Shown: positions 16,666-26,586, counted from the first letter of the stretch. The stretch is DNA of 64,000 nucleotides from Bacteroidaceae bacterium (GCA_017408685.1 JAFQUE010000055.1:1-64000), one strand, 5' to 3'. Translations and numbers: made by a program. Notes: generated from the letters alone by a model not told the origin.

Positions 16666-17505
16666 ATGAAAAAGTGCGAAATTTTCTTCATTTTACTATC
16701 AGTTGCTGCACTGTTCTCATGCAACACGAACAGCAACAAGGAGAGCAAAAGCGACAATACCGTCAACAGCGCGGTTCCTGAAAACCCGGTTGTCGTGCAA
16801 CAACCTGCCGGCGTTCCTGTGAACATAAGCGGCAGCATTCCTCTTGACAGCAACATACAGGATTCCCCTGTACTCGACTACAGCATGGAACTTGAACCGA
16901 TAGTGCTGAACAACTCCACTGCGACAGCCAAGGCTGTGAATGCACTCTCGTATGCCATTACAGGAACCGAATACGGCGACTTGGGAACAGCATGCGACGC
17001 ACAAGTAAAACGCTTGACTGCAAAATTCCAGGAACTGCGCCCCGACTATATCGATATAAGGGAAAATTACGACGACGCTTTCTGGCCCGACAACCATTAC
17101 TACGTAAAGGGTGTTTGCGAAAAGGGGTACAAAGGATATGAGAACTACATCCTGAACTACGATGAGTACGAAGGTGGCGCACATGGCTATTACTACACGG
17201 CCGTGCACACATTTGACCCACGCGACGGACACGAGGTAATACTGGACGAGATAATGAAGGAAGGATATGAAGAAGAACTCCTGCATGCCATAGCAGCCGG
17301 AATCCTGCGCTATTGCAAGGCACGCGACATTACAGAACTTGACTGGCTGCAGCACGGCACCGGCGAACTGTTCATATCCAAGAATGCAGTACTGCGCGAC
17401 AGTTGCATAACATTCATATACAACCCCTATGAAATTGCTTCTTACGCTGCAGGCAAAATAGAAGCCGATATCACATACGAAGAACTGAAACATATACTCA
17501 AATAA
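16666..17505 (+). CDS. DUF3298/RsiV-like lipoprotein
   Basis: A 279-residue lipoprotein (lipobox ending in Cys19, ALFSC) with a Ser/Asn-rich linker and a C-terminal DUF3298-type domain. The conserved EGGAHGYYYTAVHTFDPRDG is at about 168-187. In RsiV of Bacillus this fold binds lysozyme, but for Bacteroidetes lipoproteins no such role is known. Its TAA stop overlaps the start of rsmG (TAATG), so the two are translationally coupled. Confidence 0.75.
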   Translation: MKKCEIFFILLSVAALFSCNTNSNKESKSDNTVNSAVPENPVVVQQPAGVPVNISGSIPLDSNIQDSPVLDYSMELEPIVLNNSTATAKAVNALSYAITGTEYGDLGTACDAQVKRLTAKFQELRPDYIDIRENYDDAFWPDNHYYVKGVCEKGYKGYENYILNYDEYEGGAHGYYYTAVHTFDPRDGHEVILDEIMKEGYEEELLHAIAAGILRYCKARDITELDWLQHGTGELFISKNAVLRDSCITFIYNPYEIASYAAGKIEADITYEELKHILK

Positions 17506-18125
17506 TGGAAACCATACTCAAATATTTCCCAAATATCAGCGACAGGCAAAAAGAGCAGTTTGCTGCGCTATATGACCTTTACTATGATTGGAACAGCAAA
17601 ATAAACGTAATTTCGCGCAAAGACATTGAGAACCTGTACCTGCACCATGTGCTCCACTCGTTAGCCATTGCAAAGTACATTACATTCAAACCCGGCACCA
17701 CAATAATGGACATGGGTTGCGGAGGAGGTTTCCCGGGAATCCCGCTTGCCATAATGTTCCCCGAAGTGCAGTTCCACCTTGTAGACAGCATTGGCAAGAA
17801 GGTACGCGTTGCCGGCGAGATTGCAGCAGCCATTGGACTCACCAATGTGCGCACAAGTCACAGCCGTGCCGAAGAGATAAAGGATAAGTACTCGTTTGTG
17901 GTGAGCCGCGCGGTAATGCAGTTGCCCGACCTTGTGAAGATATGCCGCAAGAACATATCTAACAAACAGTCAAACGCACTCCCCAACGGAATAATATGCC
18001 TTAAAGGCGGCGACATGAGCGCCGAGACACAGGCTTTCAGGAACTGCCGCGAGATAGTTGAGGTGAGCAACTACTTCGGCGAAGAATATTTCAAGGACAA
18101 GAAAGTTGTTTACGTTCAGATATAG
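17505..18125 (+). CDS. rsmG: 16S rRNA (guanine527-N7)-methyltransferase
   Basis: RsmG (GidB) methylates G527 of 16S rRNA using S-adenosylmethionine; loss gives low-level streptomycin resistance in several bacteria. The 206-residue protein has the Rossmann SAM loop MDMGCGGGFPGIPLAIMFP at about 67-85, and LVDSIGKKVRV and SRAEEI downstream. It overlaps the upstream lipoprotein gene by one base and is followed by the MBL gene after 18 bases. Confidence 0.94.
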   Translation: METILKYFPNISDRQKEQFAALYDLYYDWNSKINVISRKDIENLYLHHVLHSLAIAKYITFKPGTTIMDMGCGGGFPGIPLAIMFPEVQFHLVDSIGKKVRVAGEIAAAIGLTNVRTSHSRAEEIKDKYSFVVSRAVMQLPDLVKICRKNISNKQSNALPNGIICLKGGDMSAETQAFRNCREIVEVSNYFGEEYFKDKKVVYVQI

Positions 18126-18143
18126 AAGCAAGAATAACCCGCT

Positions 18144-18782
18144 ATGGAAATAAAGACATTCGTGGTAAACCCGATACAGGTCAACTGCTATCTTCTTTGG
18201 GACGAGAGCAAGGAGGCCGTGCTCATCGATTGCGGAGCATGGTTCCCCAAGGAGAGAGAAGAGATAAAGGAGTTCATCGCAAGAAACGGCCTCACACTAA
18301 AGCACTACCTGAACACCCACCTGCATTTTGACCATATATTCGGGAACGCATTCGTGGAGGATACTTTTGGGATAAAGGCCGAAGCCAATGACGCCGACTG
18401 GCCTTGGGCCGCGAACATAAAGGAGAGAGTAGCTATGTTCGGCATAAAATACGAAGAGGAAGTGCCTGCGCTCGGGCGAATACTTTGCGACGGGGATGAA
18501 ATAACATTCGGCACACACCGTATTGTGGCTATTGCAGTGCCGGGACATTCGCCCGGCAGCCTTTGCTATCATATACCCGAAGAAAAAGTACTCTTCAGCG
18601 GCGACGCGCTTTTCCACGGGAGCATAGGTCGCACCGATTTCCCCGACAGCGACCACTACAGACTAATCACCACCATACGCGAAAAACTGCTTACCCTGCC
18701 CGAGGAGACGACTGTGTATCCGGGACACGACAGGGAAACCACAATAGGGTTTGAGAAGGCATATAATATGTACCTCAGATAA
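18144..18782 (+). CDS. MBL-fold metallo-hydrolase (glyoxalase II-like)
   Basis: A 212-residue metallo-beta-lactamase-fold hydrolase with the full di-metal site: THLHFDH at about 58-64, PGHSPGS near 132-138, a metal-bridging Asp in FSGDALF and the last His in YPGHD. Small stand-alone proteins of this type are often hydroxyacylglutathione hydrolase-like thioesterases. The substrate in an organism probably lacking glutathione is unknown. Last gene of the DUF3298-rsmG unit, convergent with the U32 gene 8 bases away. Confidence 0.9.
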   Translation: MEIKTFVVNPIQVNCYLLWDESKEAVLIDCGAWFPKEREEIKEFIARNGLTLKHYLNTHLHFDHIFGNAFVEDTFGIKAEANDADWPWAANIKERVAMFGIKYEEEVPALGRILCDGDEITFGTHRIVAIAVPGHSPGSLCYHIPEEKVLFSGDALFHGSIGRTDFPDSDHYRLITTIREKLLTLPEETTVYPGHDRETTIGFEKAYNMYLR

Positions 18783-18790
18783 GGCGCAGT

Positions 18791-20611
18791 TCACTCAGCC
18801 ACAACATTCATCAGGCACTCCCTGCAATCAAAATCAAGACGGAAACGCTTGCCGTCGCCCGAGACAATGTAGAAAGGTTCTTTATACCGGTGCCTTGCGC
18901 CGTTCTTGGTGCACCATCCCATGCTGAACTTTATGCAATGCTTGCAGAACATGACCGTTGCACCTGCAACAGGGGCTTTCTCAAATGCCGGGGCAATGCT
19001 TTCCACCCCATGCTCCTTGTAAAAAGCCATGGCATACCTGTTGGCAACATTGCCTTTATAATCGAGCGACGTTTCAACGAAAGGAACTTCACTCTTTTTA
19101 AGGTGCATATCCTCACGGTCATGATTTGACCAATGTTCCTTTATAAACAAATCGCACAGCGAGCGGCGCATATCGGACAGCAACGACGATGGAACAAACC
19201 ATTCCTTGGAAAGTTCCACAGCAACAGCAGTAACCTCAAAGGGAGTATTTCCCCATTTGCCCAACTGCTTTACAATGTTCGCATGCTGCGGCGCACGCGC
19301 CTCCTGCTTGCCGAAGGTCGCCGACACAGAGCATTCCACACCGCTTTCATCCTTTCCGCAAAGCATAAACCCCTCCTTATTCTCCTTGAACAGCAGCTCA
19401 AGGGAGAGGCGTCGCTGCACATCGGGGTGCGACAATTGCCGCTCGAAGTTACAGTCATAATTGCGGTAGAGTTCATCGCCGCTCTCCACCGCCGGCATTG
19501 TCTGCGGGAATATGCGGTTACCCTCTACCCTGTTTATATGGAAACCACGCAAACGGCCGTCGGCCGAAACGAAGCATGCGCCGTCACCATTATTGAAATC
19601 CTTGCCTGTGACAGTGAAGAAGTTGCGTGAAACGAACTTCACACGCCCCATATACTCACCTTTGGATTTCGGAGTATCGAACGATGTAATGCCGTCCTTG
19701 CCGTTCTTCAGCAGATAGTCGGTAAATCCACGATTGAAACTCTTTTCAGGTGCAGGATTGAACCGGGGTTCGCATTTGCCGAACGAAGAACGTGCATACT
19801 CCTTGCGGCGGGCAAAGATTTCATCAAGTGCCTTGCGGTAATACGCCGTGATATTCTTGACGTACGATACATCCTTCAGGCGACCTTCAATCTTCAGCGA
19901 TGTCACACCCGCGTCGAGCATTTCCTCAAGCATTGAACTGCGGTTCATGTCCTTGAGCGAAAGAAGGTGCTTGCCACGGGTAACCACAGTGCCTTCGGAA
20001 TCTACCATATCGAATGCCAGACGGCAGAACTGCGCACACTCGCCACGATTGGCGCTCCTGCCGAAACTGTGCTGCGAAGCATAGCACCGGCCGCTGTAAC
20101 TCACACACAGCGCACCGTGTACAAAGACTTCGAGTTCCGTATCGGGGACAGCACGGTGTATCTCACCTATTTCGGCCAACGAGAGTTCGCGGGCAAGCAC
20201 TATTCTGGGGAAACCTACCGCCGCAAGGAACTTCGCCTTTTCCGGGGTGCGGTTGTCCATCTGTGTACTTGCATGAAGAGGTATGGGCGGGATATCCATG
20301 CCGGCAATACCCATATCCTGTACAATGAGCGCGTCAACGCCTGCTGCATACAGTTCGGCAACAAGCCTTTCAACATCGGGCACCTCTTCATCATATATGA
20401 TTGTATTGAGCGTAACGTAAACCTTAACGCCGTATATGTGAGCATACTCGACCAAACGGGCAATATCCTCGACACTGTTTCCTGCAGCCTGACGTGCACC
20501 GAACTGTGCGGCACCGATATATACCGCGTCGGCACCATGATTGATGGCTGCGATTCCGGTCTCGAGATTCTTTGCCGGAGCAAGCAGTTCTATCTTGCGT
20601 TGTTGTGACAT
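18791..20611 (-). CDS. U32 family protein (RlhA/TrhP-like hydroxylation factor)
   Basis: A 606-residue member of peptidase family U32. The N-terminal barrel begins IELLAPAKNLETGIAAINHG and carries the conserved SGRCYASQHSFGRSANRGEC segment and CAQFC, cysteines that in RlhA/TrhP homologues are tied to an iron-sulfur cluster. E. coli relatives hydroxylate 23S rRNA (RlhA) or tRNA wobble uridine (TrhP), with prephenate as donor. The length and C-terminal extension with four further cysteines (CKHC...CREC) are closer to RlhA. Last gene of an RNA-modification operon (rlmD, RluA-type, PG-binding, U32), which supports RNA hydroxylation rather than proteolysis. Confidence 0.85.
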   Translation of the reverse strand: MSQQRKIELLAPAKNLETGIAAINHGADAVYIGAAQFGARQAAGNSVEDIARLVEYAHIYGVKVYVTLNTIIYDEEVPDVERLVAELYAAGVDALIVQDMGIAGMDIPPIPLHASTQMDNRTPEKAKFLAAVGFPRIVLARELSLAEIGEIHRAVPDTELEVFVHGALCVSYSGRCYASQHSFGRSANRGECAQFCRLAFDMVDSEGTVVTRGKHLLSLKDMNRSSMLEEMLDAGVTSLKIEGRLKDVSYVKNITAYYRKALDEIFARRKEYARSSFGKCEPRFNPAPEKSFNRGFTDYLLKNGKDGITSFDTPKSKGEYMGRVKFVSRNFFTVTGKDFNNGDGACFVSADGRLRGFHINRVEGNRIFPQTMPAVESGDELYRNYDCNFERQLSHPDVQRRLSLELLFKENKEGFMLCGKDESGVECSVSATFGKQEARAPQHANIVKQLGKWGNTPFEVTAVAVELSKEWFVPSSLLSDMRRSLCDLFIKEHWSNHDREDMHLKKSEVPFVETSLDYKGNVANRYAMAFYKEHGVESIAPAFEKAPVAGATVMFCKHCIKFSMGWCTKNGARHRYKEPFYIVSGDGKRFRLDFDCRECLMNVVAE

Positions 20612-20636
20612 AATGATGAGGGGTTATCTGGGGAAA

Positions 20637-21188
20637 CTATTTTCTCTTGCGCAGGGCCTTTATGAGCATGGGACCTATTATGCCGTCATCGTGCATGTCG
20701 TTCAGACGCTGGAAGCGCTTTACCGACCTGTAGAGTTCGCCGTCGTACAGTACATCACCGTTTTTCATATAGATAATACTGTCTTCATCCATGTAAAGTT
20801 TATTTACCAAAATACGAGCAACAGTCTTTACATCGGCACCACTGTCCCCGCGCATTATTATGCGGTCGCCAAGACGATAGGGTTCGCCTTCAAACTCCAC
20901 AGAATCTATCTTCTGCGCCCTCACCTTGGGTTGCTTTACCGCAGTGCTTTTGGGGGATTTCCTTGCAACGTTCTTACGGGTTTTCAGCGAATCGGAGGCA
21001 ACCTTGCGTTTACGCTTCGGTTCAATCTTGCTTTTCCTCACCCGCAAGGAATCGTCCTTGACCTTGCGGTATTTTGTTACAGCAATCTCTTCACTCTCCT
21101 CACCGGGAATGAACTGCGCTGCTGCATACCTGGGAACGGCAAGCAACAACAGGAAAAAGAGGAGGGAGAAGAACCGTTTACTTTTCAT
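20637..21188 (-). CDS. Secreted protein with C-terminal peptidoglycan-binding-like domain
   Basis: A 183-residue protein with a signal peptide (about 1-24), a very basic Lys/Arg/Ser-rich linker (about 35-90) and a C-terminal segment resembling PG_binding_1. In that segment, GDSGADVKTVARILVNKLYM at about 112-131 is followed by the FQRLNDMHDDGIIGPMLIKA repeat-like end. It is probably periplasmic and wall-associated. The ATG at 21188 overlaps the RluA-type gene by 11 bases, so it is coupled to it. An alternative upstream start at 21227 would bury the signal peptide. Confidence 0.7.
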   Translation of the reverse strand: MKSKRFFSLLFFLLLLAVPRYAAAQFIPGEESEEIAVTKYRKVKDDSLRVRKSKIEPKRKRKVASDSLKTRKNVARKSPKSTAVKQPKVRAQKIDSVEFEGEPYRLGDRIIMRGDSGADVKTVARILVNKLYMDEDSIIYMKNGDVLYDGELYRSVKRFQRLNDMHDDGIIGPMLIKALRKRK

Positions 21189-22065
21189 TGAGAAGTTTTT
21201 CAAACAGCGCAGGGACAGGAGTTTCAAAACGCATGTGCTTGCCGGTTACCGGATGAGTGAAACAGAGCTGATATGCATGCAATCCCAAACGACGTATGGG
21301 GTCACCTGTACCGCCATACTTGCGGTCGCCCACTACAGGATGACCCAAATCGGCCATGTGTACACGAATCTGATTCTTACGACCTGTTTCAAGTTCACAT
21401 TCCACAAGCGAATAGCCATTAGACGAAGTAAGAACTTCATAATGTGTCACAGCAAACTTTCCACCATTATCCATTGGACTTGAATGAGTTATAAATCGCT
21501 TATCTTCCGTGAGCCACGATTCAACAACACCGCGGCGTTTTTCAAACTCGCCTTCAACCAATGCGACATACCTACGGTCACTCACAAGTTCTTGCCAACC
21601 ATTGATTAGCGACTGTTGCGTCTGCACATCCTTTGCATAAACCATAAGACCCGACGTATCACGGTCGAGCCTGTGAACGAGGTGCGAAGTACTGCGACCG
21701 CCGCCTTTTTCAAGATAACGGTTCAGCACCGTCTGCACCGTCTGCTGCCGCGTATTGTTACTCATTGAAAGCAAACCGGGACGCTTATCCACAATTATAA
21801 GATATGGATCCTCGTATACAATATCCAAATCATTGCTACGAAACGACTTCTTATGTTTAGAGCGGTCGAGTTGAACAACCTGCCCGGCCTTGAGTTCGGC
21901 AAGCGGATACGTTGTAATTGCATTATCCACAATGACTACCCTATTGCTGATTAAAGCTTTTGCACGGTTACGGCTTATGCCATGCATTTTATCCATTATA
22001 AAATCTATGAGCACAGAATCCTGCACCACCCTAAAGGTCAAAAGTGTCTTTATATTCTTTTTCAT
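21178..22065 (-). CDS. RluA family pseudouridine synthase
   Basis: A 295-residue RluA-family enzyme that isomerises uridine to pseudouridine in rRNA or tRNA. An S4-like RNA-binding segment (about 25-65) precedes the catalytic domain with HRLDRDTSGLMVYAK, whose second Asp is the catalytic residue. GRKNQIRVHMADLGHPVVGD is the conserved distal motif. The exact target uridine cannot be told from sequence. The ATG at 22065 replaces an upstream in-frame TTG. It starts 15 bases after rlmD. Confidence 0.92.
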   Translation of the reverse strand: MKKNIKTLLTFRVVQDSVLIDFIMDKMHGISRNRAKALISNRVVIVDNAITTYPLAELKAGQVVQLDRSKHKKSFRSNDLDIVYEDPYLIIVDKRPGLLSMSNNTRQQTVQTVLNRYLEKGGGRSTSHLVHRLDRDTSGLMVYAKDVQTQQSLINGWQELVSDRRYVALVEGEFEKRRGVVESWLTEDKRFITHSSPMDNGGKFAVTHYEVLTSSNGYSLVECELETGRKNQIRVHMADLGHPVVGDRKYGGTGDPIRRLGLHAYQLCFTHPVTGKHMRFETPVPALFEKLLNEK

Positions 22066-22080
22066 ACACTTAATCTTCAA

Positions 22081-23508
22081 TTACTTATCACTCCTTCGTT
22101 CAAGCAACACAACATTTTCGACATGATGAGTATGCGGAAACATATCGACAGGCTGTACAGCCATCACCTTGTAATCCACATCGAGCAACTGGAGGTCGCG
22201 CGCCTGAGTGGCAGGATTGCAACTCACATACACAATCCTTTTTGGTGCAGCAAAGAGAATTGTTGAGATTACATCCTCATGCATACCGGCACGCGGAGGG
22301 TCGGTTATTATCACATCGGGACGACCATGTTCGTTTATGAAATCACGGGTAAGAATATCCTTCATGTCGCCCGCAAAGAAAGCAAGGTTATCAAAACCGT
22401 TCAGTCCGGCATTCACGCGGGCGTCGATTATGGCGTCCTCGACATACTCGACACCGACAACCTTCTTCGCCTTGGCAGCGACAAAATTCGCAATAGTTCC
22501 GGTTCCCGTATAAAGGTCATACACAACCTCTTCGCCTGTGAGCGCAGCGAAATCGCGTGCTACCTTATAGAGATTGTAAGCCTGCCCGCTGTTTGTCTGA
22601 TAGAAAGATTTGGGACCGACCTTAAAACGGAGCCCTTCCATCTCCTCATATATGACATCGGTTCCCTTGTATGTCACGACTTCAAGGTCACCGAAAGTAT
22701 CGTTGCATTTATTGTTCACGACATAAAGGAGCGATGTAACTTCGGGGAACTCACTCGCCACATATTGTAAAACTTTTTCCAAAGCAACTTTATCGCTGTC
22801 ACTTTCCACCCTCGCCTGAAGGAGCAACATGACCTCGCCAGTTGTGGAGGTGCGCAACATCATGCTGCGCAACACGCCTGAATGCGAACGCAAATTATAA
22901 AACGGAATACCCTCGCGATTGGCAAAATCGCGTACCCCGTTACGCAAACGGTTATTGAGACCATCCATCAATGCACACTCCTGAATGTCGAGCACCTTAT
23001 CAAAAGCACCCGGAATATGGAATCCAAGCGCATTCATATTGTCGTATTGAACATTCTGCGCCACTTCGTCCCATGTGAGCCAACGCTTGTCACTGAATGT
23101 AAACTCCAATTTATTGCGGTATTCACGGGTCTTTTCCGAACCGAGTATGGGCATTACTTCGGGCAACTCTACTTTGCCTATTCGGGTAAGCACATCAACA
23201 ACCTGCTGCTGCTTGTATTTCAATTGATGTTCATAAGCAAGACACTGCCACTTGCAACCGCCGCACACACCGTAATGTTTACAGAAAGGTTCACTGCGTT
23301 CCTGCGAGTATTCATAGAATTTTACAGCCTCAGCCTCGGCATAACTGTGTTTCTTGCGCTTCACCTGCAAATCCACCACATCACCGGGAACCACATATGG
23401 GACAAAAACGACAAGGTCGTTCACTCTCGCCAGCGCCTTACCTTCGGCAGCAACCCCAGTTATCTCTATCTTTTCAAGCAAAGGAAGTTCTTTCTTTTTT
23501 CTTGCCAT
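22081..23508 (-). CDS. rlmD: 23S rRNA (uracil-C5)-methyltransferase, RumA/RlmD type
   Basis: A 475-residue SAM-dependent enzyme forming m5U in 23S rRNA. An N-terminal TRAM domain (about 10-65) binds RNA. Iron-sulfur cysteines are C76, C82, C85 and C89 (in FCKHYGVCGGCKWQC). The SAM loop is DLYTGTGTIANF, and the catalytic cysteine is about residue 430 in VSCNPATQARD. First gene of the RNA-modification operon. The Bacteroidetes relatives are named by similarity, so position 1939 is inferred. Confidence 0.93.
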   Translation of the reverse strand: MARKKKELPLLEKIEITGVAAEGKALARVNDLVVFVPYVVPGDVVDLQVKRKKHSYAEAEAVKFYEYSQERSEPFCKHYGVCGGCKWQCLAYEHQLKYKQQQVVDVLTRIGKVELPEVMPILGSEKTREYRNKLEFTFSDKRWLTWDEVAQNVQYDNMNALGFHIPGAFDKVLDIQECALMDGLNNRLRNGVRDFANREGIPFYNLRSHSGVLRSMMLRTSTTGEVMLLLQARVESDSDKVALEKVLQYVASEFPEVTSLLYVVNNKCNDTFGDLEVVTYKGTDVIYEEMEGLRFKVGPKSFYQTNSGQAYNLYKVARDFAALTGEEVVYDLYTGTGTIANFVAAKAKKVVGVEYVEDAIIDARVNAGLNGFDNLAFFAGDMKDILTRDFINEHGRPDVIITDPPRAGMHEDVISTILFAAPKRIVYVSCNPATQARDLQLLDVDYKVMAVQPVDMFPHTHHVENVVLLERRSDK

Positions 23509-23521
23509 ATTTTATTTAAGT

Positions 23522-23625
23522 TTTCAGTTTTAACCCCACTCCGTGGGATTGAACCTGCTTACGCTCGCAGTGAAACATCAAAGTAACTTTGTGTTTCGCT
23601 CGCTTACCCGCAGCTTTCAGTTTTA
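23522..23625. repeat. Direct-repeat-bounded palindromic segment upstream of ppdK
   Basis: The 11-base sequence TTTCAGTTTTA occurs at 23522-23532 and again at 23615-23625. Between the copies are hairpins CCCAC-TCC-GTGGG (23535-23547) and a longer one (23572-23583 with 23587-23597, one bulged base). The longer one is flanked by CGCTCGC at 23562-23568 and 23597-23603. It looks like a small inserted element. The gene-free stretch 23509-23843 otherwise holds only the ppdK promoter and leader. Confidence 0.5.
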
Positions 23626-23718
23626 GACGCGAATATACGCCGAAAATCCCGATATTTCACACTTTTACCGGGCGAAGTTATTTTTTTCTAATATTCGCGA
23701 GATATTTTTGTGTGAAAA

Positions 23719-23749
23719 TTTCGGATTACAAACATTTTTGTTATATTTG
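23719..23749 (+). promoter_or_regulatory. Promoter of ppdK
   Basis: TTTC at 23719-23722, a 19-base spacer and TATATTTG at 23742-23749 form a good Bacteroidetes promoter. The leader to the ATG at 23844 is about 85-90 bases, AT-rich, with no obvious riboswitch. Confidence 0.6.
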
Positions 23750-23843
23750 CAAATTAGTTGGATAGTCAAACAAATGGCACCCGACTGACAGAGACAGTTA
23801 AAACAATTTTTTATTTATCAACAAACAATAAACTCAAAAATTT

Positions 23844-26567
23844 ATGGCAGACAAAAGAGTCTATACCTTTGGTAATGGTCTTGCTGAAGGTAACGCGTCA
23901 ATGAGAAACTTGTTAGGAGGTAAAGGTGCGAACTTGGCCGAGATGAACCTCATCGGCATTCCCGTGCCTCCAGGATTTACCATCACAACCGAGGTGTGTG
24001 GCGAGTACTACAGCCTTGGCAGAGAGAAGGTAATCGAGCTTCTCAAGGCAGAGGTACAGGCCGCAGTGAAGAACATCGAGACTTTGATGAACTCAACATT
24101 CGGCGACCCCGCCAACCCATTGTTGGTATCAGTACGTTCAGGTGCACGCGCGTCAATGCCGGGTATGATGGACACAATCCTCAACCTCGGTCTTAACGAC
24201 ATCGTTGTGGAAGGTCTTGCAAAGAAGACCGGCAACGAGAAGTTCGCTTGGGACTCATACCGTCGTTTCGTACAGATGTACGGTGACGTTGTATTGGGCA
24301 TGAAGCCGACCAGCAAGGAGGAGATTGACCCATTCGAGGCAATCATTGAGAAAGTTAAGGAGGAGCAGGGTGTGGTTCTTGACAAGGACCTCAGCGTTGC
24401 GGCTCTCAAAGACCTTGTTGCAAAGTTCAAGGCTGCCGTAAAGGCACAGACAGGCAAGGATTTCCCAACTGACGCTTACGAGCAGTTGTGGGGTGCCGTT
24501 TGCGCTGTGTTCGAGTCTTGGAACAACGAGCGCGCTATCCTTTACCGTCGCATGGAGAAAATTCCCGATGAGTGGGGAACAGCCGTTTCAGTACAGGCAA
24601 TGGTATTCGGTAACATGGGCGACACATCGGCTACCGGTGTATGCTTCTCTCGTGACGCCGCTACAGGCGAGAACCTCTTCAACGGCGAGTACCTCATCAA
24701 TGCACAGGGCGAGGACGTTGTTGCAGGTATCCGCACACCACAGCAGATTACAAAGATTGGTTCTCAGCGCTGGGCTGCATTGCAGAACATCAGCGAGGAA
24801 GAGCGTGCAAGCAAGTATCCTTCAATGGAGGAGGCTATGCCCGAAATCTACAAGGAACTTGACGCTATCCAGACACGCCTTGAGGACCACTACAAGGATA
24901 TGCAGGACATGGAGTTCACCGTACAGGAGGGCAAACTCTGGTTCTTGCAGACACGTAACGGCAAACGTACCGGTGCTGCGATGGTAAAGATTGCTATGGA
25001 CTTCTACCGTGACGGTATCATCGACGACAAGACAGTATTGAAGCGCATGGAACCTGAGAAACTCAACGAGCTCCTGCACCCAGTATTCGATACAGCAGCC
25101 CTTGCAAAGGCAAAGGTTATCGCCAACGGTCTTCCCGCATCCCCGGGTGCAGCAACAGGCCGTATCGTATTCTTTGCAGATGACGCCGAGAAGTGGAACG
25201 AGGATGGCGAGAAGGTAGTTCTCGTACGTATCGAGACATCTCCCGAGGACCTCGCAGGTATGGCTGCAGCCCAGGGTATCCTTACAGCACGTGGCGGTAT
25301 GACATCACACGCTGCCGTTGTTGCACGCGGTATGGGTAAGTGCTGCGTATCAGGTGCCGGCACACTCGTTATCGACTACAAGAAGCGTACACTCACCGTT
25401 GACGGTATCACATTCAACGAAGGTGACTACATCTCATTGAATGGTTCTACAGGCCAGGTTATCGAGGGCAAGGTTGAGACAAAGGCTCCAGAACTCAGCG
25501 GTGACTTCGCAGAACTCATGACTATCTGTGACAAGTACGCACGCTTGGGCGTACGCACAAATGCCGACACTCCACACGACGCACAGGTTGCACGTGACTT
25601 CGGTGCCATAGGTATCGGTCTCTGCCGTACAGAGCACATGTTCTTCGAGGGCGAGAAGATCAAGGCTATGCGTGAAATGATTCTTGCCGAGACAAAGAAG
25701 GAGCGCGAGGTTGCTCTTGCCAAGTTGTTGCCATACCAGAAGGCCGACTTCGTTGGTATCTTCAAGGCAATGGAAGGCCTGCACGTGACAGTGCGCCTGC
25801 TCGACCCACCACTCCACGAGTTCGTACCACACGATGCAAAGGGCCAGCAGATGCTTGCCGAGGCTATGGGCAAGACAGTTGAGGCTGTTCAGCGCCGCGT
25901 GAAGTCTCTTGAGGAGTTCAACCCGATGTTGGGTCACCGTGGTTGCCGTTTGGGTAACACATATCCCGAAATCACAAGAATGCAGACAACCGCTATCCTC
26001 GGTGCTGCTCTTGAGTTGAAGAAGGAAGGCAAGGTTATCTATCCTGAAATCATGGTTCCTCTGGTAGGTATCATCAACGAGTTCGAGGAGCAGAAGAACG
26101 CTATCGTTGAGGCTGCAAATGCATTGTTCGCAGCAGAAGGCGACTCTGTAGAATACACAATCGGTACAATGATTGAGATTCCACGTGCAGCCCTCACAGC
26201 AGACCAGATTGCTCAGCAGGCTCAGTTCTTCTCATTCGGTACAAACGACTTGACACAGATGACCTTCGGTTACTCTCGTGACGACGTCAACTCATTCTTG
26301 CCAATCTACCTGCGCAAGAAGATTTTGAAGAACGACCCATTCCAGGTTCTCGACCAGACAGGTGTCGGCCAACTCGTTGAAATGGCTACAACCAAGGGTC
26401 GCAGTGTTAACCCGGACCTCAAGTGCGGTATCTGCGGTGAGCACGGCGGTGAGCCTGAGTCTGTGAAGTTCTGCCACAGAGTAGGTTTGAACTATGTATC
26501 ATGTTCTCCATTCCGCGTGCCTATCGCACGTTTGGCTGCCGCACAGGCTGCTGTTGAGGAGGCATAA
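23844..26567 (+). CDS. ppdK: Pyruvate, phosphate dikinase
   Basis: PPDK interconverts pyruvate + ATP + Pi with PEP + AMP + PPi, linking glycolysis and gluconeogenesis in anaerobes. The 907-residue protein shows the N-terminal ATP-grasp (LLGGKGANLAEM, SVRSGARASMPGMMDT), the phosphohistidine domain with catalytic His at about residue 489 in RGGMTSHAAVVARG, and the C-terminal PEP/pyruvate barrel (GLCRTEHMFF and the ending CGICGEHGGEP). The gene favours GGT, CGT and similar codons more than its neighbours, as expected for a very highly expressed protein. It is monocistronic, with its own promoter and a strong terminator. Confidence 0.97.
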   Translation: MADKRVYTFGNGLAEGNASMRNLLGGKGANLAEMNLIGIPVPPGFTITTEVCGEYYSLGREKVIELLKAEVQAAVKNIETLMNSTFGDPANPLLVSVRSGARASMPGMMDTILNLGLNDIVVEGLAKKTGNEKFAWDSYRRFVQMYGDVVLGMKPTSKEEIDPFEAIIEKVKEEQGVVLDKDLSVAALKDLVAKFKAAVKAQTGKDFPTDAYEQLWGAVCAVFESWNNERAILYRRMEKIPDEWGTAVSVQAMVFGNMGDTSATGVCFSRDAATGENLFNGEYLINAQGEDVVAGIRTPQQITKIGSQRWAALQNISEEERASKYPSMEEAMPEIYKELDAIQTRLEDHYKDMQDMEFTVQEGKLWFLQTRNGKRTGAAMVKIAMDFYRDGIIDDKTVLKRMEPEKLNELLHPVFDTAALAKAKVIANGLPASPGAATGRIVFFADDAEKWNEDGEKVVLVRIETSPEDLAGMAAAQGILTARGGMTSHAAVVARGMGKCCVSGAGTLVIDYKKRTLTVDGITFNEGDYISLNGSTGQVIEGKVETKAPELSGDFAELMTICDKYARLGVRTNADTPHDAQVARDFGAIGIGLCRTEHMFFEGEKIKAMREMILAETKKEREVALAKLLPYQKADFVGIFKAMEGLHVTVRLLDPPLHEFVPHDAKGQQMLAEAMGKTVEAVQRRVKSLEEFNPMLGHRGCRLGNTYPEITRMQTTAILGAALELKKEGKVIYPEIMVPLVGIINEFEEQKNAIVEAANALFAAEGDSVEYTIGTMIEIPRAALTADQIAQQAQFFSFGTNDLTQMTFGYSRDDVNSFLPIYLRKKILKNDPFQVLDQTGVGQLVEMATTKGRSVNPDLKCGICGEHGGEPESVKFCHRVGLNYVSCSPFRVPIARLAAAQAAVEEA

Positions 26568-26586
26568 TAACAACACTTCATATTCC

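Noticed and set aside
16717..17493. Minus-strand frame opposite the DUF3298 gene
   Set aside because: No start context or domain; the sense gene has a lipobox and coupling to rsmG.
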